7,080 nt of DNA, from the NCBI GenBank assembly GCA_028691155.1, contig JAQUZV010000118.1, positions 1 to 7,080 on the forward strand. The letters are read 5' to 3'. A program made the translations under genes and the position numbers. Positions 1 to 5,168 of this stretch are shown here, one piece after another; within the stretch, counting starts at the first letter, position 1, and the number at the start of each line of letters is the position of its first letter. A model generated the notes under the pieces. It was not told where the DNA came from. It saw nothing but the letters and a program-made list of their open reading frames with translations, and ran no database searches. This stretch comes from Victivallales bacterium (lineage in GTDB: Bacteria; Verrucomicrobiota; Lentisphaeria; Victivallales; SZUA-371).

Positions 1-1
1 G

Positions 2-1669
2 CGTTCCGGATTGGTGGGTTATCGCCGGCGTTATCCGGGCCATCGGATCGATTCCATTGCGGACTTCCGCCGCAATTGGCGGGAGGGGCACGACGCGGGA
101 GCGGACTGGGCTCCACAGGTATTTGCCGGATTGAATCCGTTGGGAAATGACGCAGATATCCTGCAATGCTATCGTGGTTTCATCCGGATTGACCACCCCG
201 GTGAATACCACTTTTTCACGGCATCCACGGATGCCTCATTCTTGCTGCTCGGCGGGAAACCGGTGGCGTCGTGGCCGGGGCGACATGGTGTTTATGAAGG
301 GTTGCGCGGTCGATACGGCGGCACCGTTACGCTGTCACCGGGCGATTACGACTTCGAATATCTTCATGCCAATAATCGCAATGTTTTTTATGAAATCGCC
401 GCCTGGCTGCCGCCCGGGGCCAAAAAACCGATGCCGATTCCGGCGGCAGCGTTCACTCCGGTACTGTCGACGCGGGTGGGAACGCTGTTGCGTCCTGACG
501 GCAAACCGCGCCCGGATTTCACCTGGACTGCCGGGCCGATGCTGGAAGCCGACGGCTATCGGATGTTTCCCCTTCGGGTGACGCCGGTCGGCGCGGTGCA
601 TTCGTGGCGATGGGGCGACGGAACCTCTTCGTCCGGAACGGCTACCGCGCATTATTATTTCACCCCGGGCGATTATACCGTAACCATGCGGACGTCTTCC
701 GGCACCATGCGGCAGCAGGTGGCGGTGGCGCCGCGTTATGACCTTGCCCCGCCCGACGATACCGCGGCGGTGACAATGGTAAAAGGAGCCCTGCATCAGG
801 AGGAGACGTCGGGGTTGCCGCCGGAAGGATACCGTTTTCTGGCCGAGGCGTTGCCGGCATTGAAGCTGACTCAATCGGCCCGGAGTTTCTATCGCAAGCT
901 GTTGCAACAGCGGGAAGCGGTAGCGCCGGACGTGGTCATGATCTTTTTCCGCCGTCTGGTGCTGGACGATATGCTGCAACGGGAACAGTACGAGGCGGCG
1001 GAACGGGAATTGCAACATCTGCTGGTCAAGTTGCAATCGGGGGAAGCATTGGCCGAGGCCCGGCTCGCCTATGCCGAATTGCTGCTCGACTGCCGGGGAC
1101 AATCCGATCCGGCCGCGGCGGTGCTGGCCGCAGTGGACCGGGCACAACTATCGGAGGAGCGACAAGCCGATTTCGATCGGCTTCAGGCGGATATGACGTT
1201 GTACCGTGACGGTTATACGACCGCCATGGACCATTATCTCCGGATGAAATCCCGTCGCCGGCGGATGACACCGCTGCAGGCGGTTCAGGCAGGCGGAATG
1301 TTGATAGACATCCGGAATCATCTGGTGTTGAAACATTTCCGGGAGGCGGAAGCCCTGCTTGATCGGTTGTTCCATTCGTATCCCGAATACCGGATGGATT
1401 CGACCGCGATGCTGTTGCGATCGCAGGTGCTGTCGGCCCGGAAGCGTCCCCGGGCCGCGGCGGTGGGACTGGAACGGGTGTTGCGACTGCATCCCGATCG
1501 ACAGACGGAGATCGAAGCCGACCTGGCCCTGGGACGTTATTGGTATGAACAGCATGACTTGGCCAGGGCTCGACAATATCTGCGGGTGGTGCGGGAAAAA
1601 GCGCCGCATTCACGGGAAGCCGTGACGGCGGAAAAAATATGGCACGAGATGGTCGGCGAGGAGAAATGA
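2..1669 (+). CDS. PA14-like / PKD / helical-repeat protein, 5'-truncated
   Basis: The frame is open from the first bases of the window to the TGA at 1667-1669. A TTG at 11 could be a start, but it has no good ribosome site and no signal peptide follows it, so the gene most likely begins upstream. Counting from that TTG, residues about 10-135 look like a PA14 domain: the strand pattern of YRGFIRIDHPGEYHFF, then a GG-containing turn, and a closing AWLPPG. Residues about 155-240 form a PKD domain with the diagnostic WRWGDGT (199-205) and a YYFTPGDYTVTM strand (215-226). Residues about 285-545 are alpha-helical, rich in Ala, Leu and Arg, and resemble degenerate tetratricopeptide repeats. PA14 and PKD domains usually bind glycans or mediate adhesion outside the cytoplasm; TPR-like helices bind proteins. 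The protein is therefore probably periplasmic or surface-exposed, acting as a scaffold; this is inference. Its stop lies one base before the next start, implying a shared transcript. Confidence 0.9.
   Translation, partial: RSGLVGYRRRYPGHRIDSIADFRRNWREGHDAGADWAPQVFAGLNPLGNDADILQCYRGFIRIDHPGEYHFFTASTDASFLLLGGKPVASWPGRHGVYEGLRGRYGGTVTLSPGDYDFEYLHANNRNVFYEIAAWLPPGAKKPMPIPAAAFTPVLSTRVGTLLRPDGKPRPDFTWTAGPMLEADGYRMFPLRVTPVGAVHSWRWGDGTSSSGTATAHYYFTPGDYTVTMRTSSGTMRQQVAVAPRYDLAPPDDTAAVTMVKGALHQEETSGLPPEGYRFLAEALPALKLTQSARSFYRKLLQQREAVAPDVVMIFFRRLVLDDMLQREQYEAAERELQHLLVKLQSGEALAEARLAYAELLLDCRGQSDPAAAVLAAVDRAQLSEERQADFDRLQADMTLYRDGYTTAMDHYLRMKSRRRRMTPLQAVQAGGMLIDIRNHLVLKHFREAEALLDRLFHSYPEYRMDSTAMLLRSQVLSARKRPRAAAVGLERVLRLHPDRQTEIEADLALGRYWYEQHDLARARQYLRVVREKAPHSREAVTAEKIWHEMVGEEK
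1658..1663 (+). promoter_or_regulatory. Ribosome binding site of the DUF4159 gene
   Basis: GAGGAG lies seven bases upstream of the ATG at 1671 and within the last codons of the preceding gene. It is a strong Shine-Dalgarno match and supports this ATG as the start and translational coupling of the two genes. Confidence 0.75.
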
Positions 1670-1670
1670 G

Positions 1671-3188
1671 ATGAACCGCTGGATAAAAATTATCGTCCCG
1701 GTCGGCATGGTGGCGTTGATAACCTTGCCCGCCCGGGCCGGAGAAAACGATTTTCTGAAACCGGTCGGGCTGCCGCCGCCGGCGACAGCCCAACGTCGCC
1801 AGGGCGGCGAAGCCTTTCCGCCGCTGCCGTTGCCGGCAACGCCGTTGCGGCGTTCCGAGCGCAAGCGTCCGCCCAGTCCGACGGCCCTGATCGGCAAAGT
1901 GGTGTGGGGTTCCTATCTCGACTACCATTGGCCGAATGGGGTGACATCCCGGGTGTTCGACTGGAATATGGTTCCGGCCGACTGTCAACGGTTGCTGCGT
2001 TTGTTCAAGCATTTCACCCGGATGGAATACCGGGCGCAGACGGTCGATCTGGCCTCGTTCAGCGGCAATCCGGCGGAATTGCCGGTGTTGTTTTTCTCCG
2101 GCGGACGAACCGTGGTCTTGACGCCGCCGGAACGCGCCAAGTTACGTCGATATCTGTTGGACGGCGGTTCCGTCTGGTTTGACTCGGTGGTGGGATCACC
2201 CTATTTTTATCGCAGTGTCAAACAGGAAATCGCGGCGATCCTGCCGGAGTCGCCGTTGCGGCGGTTGCCGCCGGATCATCCGGTTTTCCGGCTGGTGCGA
2301 ACGGTGACGACGGCAGAACTGAATGACGGCGTTAAAGCGGCGCCGATACTGGACGGCGCTTATGTGGGGGCCCGGCTGGCGGTTATCGTGTCGCCCTACG
2401 GTTTGGGGGGAGGGTGGGATGACGTCTATCCGACGTTGGTTCCGGCGGCACAGTATTACCGGCGGCGCTCGGCCTGTGAGTTGGGGCTCAATCTGGCGGC
2501 TTATGCCGTCGGCTGGTTCGAGACCGGTCGCGCCTATGCTGTCGGCGAGGCCTATGACGCTGCGCGCGGCTCCGGTGCGGATCGCGTGGTTTTTGCCCAG
2601 ATCAAAACCCTGGGGTGGTGGAATTCCGATCCCGGCGCCGAAACCCGATTCATGCGCTATCTGACCCGCAACGTCAATATTGCAATCGGCGACAAACCGG
2701 TTTATGTGGATCCGGAGCTGGCGCAGCTGGAAGATTACTCTTTCCTTTATCTCGGCGGCGTCGGCAGTTTTCAATTGACTTCTCGGGGGATCGACGCCCT
2801 GCGTCGCTATCTTGACGGCGGCGGTTGCCTGCTGATCAACAATTCTCTGGGCATGAACGAATTCGATCTCAGTTGCCGTCGGCTGATGTCCCGACTTTAT
2901 CCCCGGACGACACCGACAATGATTTCGCCTGAAAATCCGCTTTTTGCCCGCGGTCCGTTTCAATTTTCCTCCAGCGGCTTTTCCGCGGTGGCCGCCCGGA
3001 AATACCCCGGCATGACGCATCCGCTGCTTTACGGCATTAAAGACGGCGACCGCTATAAACTGATTTACAGTCCGGTGGATATTGCCGGGGGGTGGCTGGG
3101 GACGCCGCGTCCCGGCAGTGTCGGTTATGATGCGGCCACCGCCAACCGGATCGGCGCTGACATCATAACCTACTTTCTGACGCATTGA
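1671..3188 (+). CDS. Secreted protein with two tandem DUF4159 domains
   Basis: The 505-residue product starts with a signal peptide: positive residues (NRWIK), a hydrophobic core to about residue 20, and a likely cleavage after ARA at 21-23. No lipobox cysteine is seen. Residues about 30-72 are a Pro/Arg-rich linker. Two related domains follow. Copy 1 (about 75-285) has LRRYLLDGGSVWFDS (158-172), PPDHPVFR (200-207) and VIVSPYGLGGGW (238-249). Copy 2 (about 303-505) has LRRYLDGGGCLLINN (377-391), SPENPLFAR (419-427) and LIYSPVDIAGGW (464-475). These patterns are typical of DUF4159, a family with a GATase-like alpha/beta fold and no proven activity. I see no catalytic Cys-His pair, so a binding or structural role is more likely than an enzyme. 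The ATG has a strong ribosome site and begins one base after the preceding stop. Family assignment is confident; function is unknown. Confidence 0.92.
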   Translation: MNRWIKIIVPVGMVALITLPARAGENDFLKPVGLPPPATAQRRQGGEAFPPLPLPATPLRRSERKRPPSPTALIGKVVWGSYLDYHWPNGVTSRVFDWNMVPADCQRLLRLFKHFTRMEYRAQTVDLASFSGNPAELPVLFFSGGRTVVLTPPERAKLRRYLLDGGSVWFDSVVGSPYFYRSVKQEIAAILPESPLRRLPPDHPVFRLVRTVTTAELNDGVKAAPILDGAYVGARLAVIVSPYGLGGGWDDVYPTLVPAAQYYRRRSACELGLNLAAYAVGWFETGRAYAVGEAYDAARGSGADRVVFAQIKTLGWWNSDPGAETRFMRYLTRNVNIAIGDKPVYVDPELAQLEDYSFLYLGGVGSFQLTSRGIDALRRYLDGGGCLLINNSLGMNEFDLSCRRLMSRLYPRTTPTMISPENPLFARGPFQFSSSGFSAVAARKYPGMTHPLLYGIKDGDRYKLIYSPVDIAGGWLGTPRPGSVGYDAATANRIGADIITYFLTH

Positions 3189-3253
3189 TTGTCGGCCGGA
3201 AGAGGAAAATATACATTCAAAAACGATGACGGCAACGAAAAAAGGATAGTAAT
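3189..3253 (+). promoter_or_regulatory. A+T-rich spacer with possible internal promoter and moxR-family RBS
   Basis: This 65-bp gap is the only sizeable non-coding stretch. It is A+T-rich (25 of 65 bases G/C) between clearly GC-rich genes. A weak sigma70-like pair is present: TTGTCG at 3189-3194 and TACATT at 3212-3217, 17 bases apart, each matching the consensus at four of six positions. An overlapping TATACA at 3210-3215 is an alternative -10. AAAGGA at 3241-3246 is the ribosome site, seven bases before the ATG at 3254. No hairpin terminator was found, so read-through from the upstream genes is likely even if a promoter exists here. The ribosome site is convincing; the promoter is tentative. 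Confidence 0.35.
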
Positions 3254-4261
3254 ATGGCTTACGATGAAAATGCCCTGTCGGCCGATCTAGAGCAACTGCA
3301 ACGGGGGTTCATGGCGGTTAGACGTGAATTGTCCAAAGTAATTGTGGGGCAGGAAAACGTTATCGACCGCATCATGATCGCCCTGCTGGCCGGCGGTCAT
3401 TGTCTGTTGCTCGGGGTGCCCGGTCTGGCCAAGACGCTGCTGGTTCAAACGCTGGGGCAGGTGTTGGATCTGGATTTCAAGCGGGTGCAGTTTACCCCCG
3501 ACCTGATGCCGTCGGATATTACCGGCGCCGATATTCTGGATGAGGTGCCGGGCGGCGGCGGACGGCAGTTGCGCTTTGTGCGCGGTCCGGTTTTCACCAA
3601 TTTGCTGCTGGCGGATGAAATCAACCGGACGCCGCCGAAGACACAGGCGGCGTTGCTGGAGGCGATGCAGGAAAAGCACGTCACCAACGGCGGGGTCAAA
3701 TATCCGCTGGCGGAACCATTTTTTGTGCTGGCTACTCAGAATCCGATCGAACAGGAAGGCACGTATCCGTTACCGGAAGCGCAACTGGATCGTTTTATGT
3801 TTCTGGTCAAACTGGATTATCCCAGCCGTGACCAGGAAATTGCCATTCTGAAGCAGACCACTTCCAATCGTCGGGTGGTGCCGGACAAGGTGCTGTCCGG
3901 TTCGCACCTGCTCTATTTTCAACAGGTGATTCGGGCGGTTCCGGTCAGTGATCACGTGACCGCCTATTGCGCCGACCTGACCCGGATGACCCGTCCGGGT
4001 GAAGCACAGGCACCGGATTTTGTCCGGGAAAATCTGAGTTTCGGCGCCGGTCCGCGCGCCGGGCAGTACCTGATGCTGGCGGCCAAGGCCCGCGCCGCCC
4101 TCAACGGTCGGCTCAATGTCTGTTGCGACGACGTCCGGTGTTGTGCCCGGGAAGTATTACGTCACCGGCTGGCATGCAATTTCCATGCCGCCGGAGAAAA
4201 TCTGACGCCCGATGCTATCATCGAACTGCTGTTGCAGCAGGTCCCGGAACCGAAGGCCTGA
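3254..4261 (+). CDS. MoxR-family AAA+ ATPase
   Basis: This 335-residue protein has the full set of AAA+ motifs in MoxR form: Walker A GVPGLAKT (54-61), Walker B LLLADE (117-122) followed by INRTPPKTQAALLEAMQE, sensor 1 ATQNP (160-164), a likely arginine finger in QLDRF (R180) and a sensor-2-like GPRAG (266-270) leading into the lid domain (about 255-330). Length is normal for the family. MoxR ATPases are cytoplasmic ring-forming chaperone-like enzymes that use ATP to activate or remodel partners, usually with VWA proteins encoded next door; the next two genes are exactly such partners. The start is an ATG with AAAGGA seven bases upstream. One oddity is a cysteine cluster in the lid, at residues 290, 291, 296, 297 and 308, where relatives usually carry Thr/Pro/Ala-type residues. 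Substrate is unknown. Confidence 0.97.
   Translation: MAYDENALSADLEQLQRGFMAVRRELSKVIVGQENVIDRIMIALLAGGHCLLLGVPGLAKTLLVQTLGQVLDLDFKRVQFTPDLMPSDITGADILDEVPGGGGRQLRFVRGPVFTNLLLADEINRTPPKTQAALLEAMQEKHVTNGGVKYPLAEPFFVLATQNPIEQEGTYPLPEAQLDRFMFLVKLDYPSRDQEIAILKQTTSNRRVVPDKVLSGSHLLYFQQVIRAVPVSDHVTAYCADLTRMTRPGEAQAPDFVRENLSFGAGPRAGQYLMLAAKARAALNGRLNVCCDDVRCCAREVLRHRLACNFHAAGENLTPDAIIELLLQQVPEPKA
4252..4256 (+). promoter_or_regulatory. Ribosome binding site deciding the DUF58 start
   Basis: GAAGG in the last codons of the ATPase gene lies nine bases before the ATG at 4266. This favours 4266 over the in-frame ATG at 4212, which would add 18 residues encoded entirely inside the ATPase gene and unlike any DUF58 N-terminus. 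Confidence 0.6.
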
Positions 4262-4265
4262 ACCG

Positions 4266-5168
4266 ATGACGACCGCCCCGCAATATTGTTATCTGCCGCC
4301 GAAAACGCTCGAGTCGCTCAAGAATATCGAGTTGGTGGCGCGCAATCTGGCCGAAAGTGGACTGTTGGGACTGCATCGTTCGCCCTATCGCGGTTTTTCG
4401 GCGGAATTTGCCGAGTACCGTAAATACACCCCCGGCGACGGCATTCGTTATCTGGACTGGAAGGTTTATGCCCGCAGCGATCGTTTTTACGTCAAATGTT
4501 TTGAAGAAGAGACCAATCTGCGCACCTATATCGTTCTGGATCAATCCGGTTCGATGGGAATGCCGGATCTCGACGTGCCGATGAAGTTCAACTACGCCTG
4601 TTATCTGGCGGCGGCCTTCATGTATCTGATGTATCGACAGCACGACGGGGTGGGGTTTTTCTCTTATAACGATCAGGTCCGCGAAACGGCGGATTGCCGG
4701 TGTACCCGTTCTCATCTGATCGATCTGCTGCGGCGGCTGGAAAATCTGCATCCGGAAGGACAATCTGCCGCCGGTTCCTGTCTGCGACGCATTGCCGGGC
4801 AGATTCCCAAACGTTCGCTGGTTTTGATTTTCTCCGACTTTTTCGATGCCGAACCGGATTTTCTGGACGCGCTGCAACTTCTGGCCTTCAAACATTGTGA
4901 AATGATCCTGTTCCAGGTGCTCAACGAGAATGAACGCCATTTCCCCTATCGCGGGCTGGTGGAGTTCGAAGACCTGGAAACCGGGGCGACAATGGCTTTG
5001 GAGGCGGAATCGTGCCGGGAATATTTTCTGCATTCGTTGCGAAATTATAACCGCCGAATCAAGGATTTCTGCGATGCCGGGGAAATTACATTTTTCCCTT
5101 TGACGACGGCAACGCCGTTCGAACGCGCCCTGGCGGCTTATTTTGCCAAACGGGAGGCCATGTTCTGA
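4266..5168 (+). CDS. DUF58 (VWA-fold) protein, MoxR partner
   Basis: The 300-residue product has the DUF58 signature block at about 38-70: SPYRGFSAEFAEYRKYTPGD followed by GIRYLDWKVYAR. A VWA-type metal-ion site motif DQSGSM follows at 92-97, and a later SDFFD (190-194) is the usual third strand. The second metal-site position, normally Thr, seems to be Ser167 (GQSAAGSCL). No signal peptide or membrane helix is seen and the length is standard for the short, soluble DUF58 class, so it should be cytoplasmic and a direct partner of the MoxR ATPase encoded four bases upstream. Such proteins are thought to be adaptors that hand clients to the ATPase, but their biochemistry is little known. The chosen ATG has a GAAGG site upstream; an earlier in-frame ATG at 4212 is less likely. 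Its stop overlaps the next start, implying coupled translation. Confidence 0.95.
   Translation: MTTAPQYCYLPPKTLESLKNIELVARNLAESGLLGLHRSPYRGFSAEFAEYRKYTPGDGIRYLDWKVYARSDRFYVKCFEEETNLRTYIVLDQSGSMGMPDLDVPMKFNYACYLAAAFMYLMYRQHDGVGFFSYNDQVRETADCRCTRSHLIDLLRRLENLHPEGQSAAGSCLRRIAGQIPKRSLVLIFSDFFDAEPDFLDALQLLAFKHCEMILFQVLNENERHFPYRGLVEFEDLETGATMALEAESCREYFLHSLRNYNRRIKDFCDAGEITFFPLTTATPFERALAAYFAKREAMF
5152..5157 (+). promoter_or_regulatory. Ribosome binding site of the BatA-like gene
   Basis: GGGAGG inside the end of the DUF58 gene lies ten bases before the ATG at 5168. That ATG shares its A with the DUF58 stop codon (TGATG), a classic arrangement for translational coupling and equimolar output of two partners. 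Confidence 0.65.

Noticed and set aside
11..13. TTG as the true start of the first gene
   Set aside because: The frame stays open upstream to the window edge, the ribosome site is poor and no export signal follows it although the domains are of extracellular type.
335..1147. Minus-strand open frame of 270 codons opposite the PA14/PKD gene
   Set aside because: Arg/Gln/His-rich composition typical of an antisense reading of GC-rich DNA; PKD and PA14 motifs support the other strand.
1026..2012. Minus-strand open frame of 328 codons spanning the first gene junction
   Set aside because: It spans the end of one confident plus-strand gene and the start of the next; the product is Pro/Arg-rich and unlike a folded protein.
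2196..3185. Minus-strand open frame of 329 codons opposite the DUF4159 gene
   Set aside because: Low-complexity, Arg/Gln/His-rich product with no domain signal; it mirrors the GC-rich codon pattern of a well-supported plus-strand gene.
3193..3198. CGGCCG palindrome after the DUF4159 stop as a terminator stem
   Set aside because: Too short, no loop and no following T-run on the plus strand.
3226..3249. Seven-codon mini-frame (MTATKKG) just before the ATPase gene, a possible leader peptide
   Set aside because: No suitably spaced ribosome site, no regulatory codon run and no attenuator-like hairpin; probably chance.
4212..4265. Earlier in-frame ATG for the DUF58 gene
   Set aside because: The extra 18 residues lie wholly in the ATPase gene, are Cys/Ser/Arg-rich and unlike DUF58 N-termini, while the ATG at 4266 has a GAAGG site.
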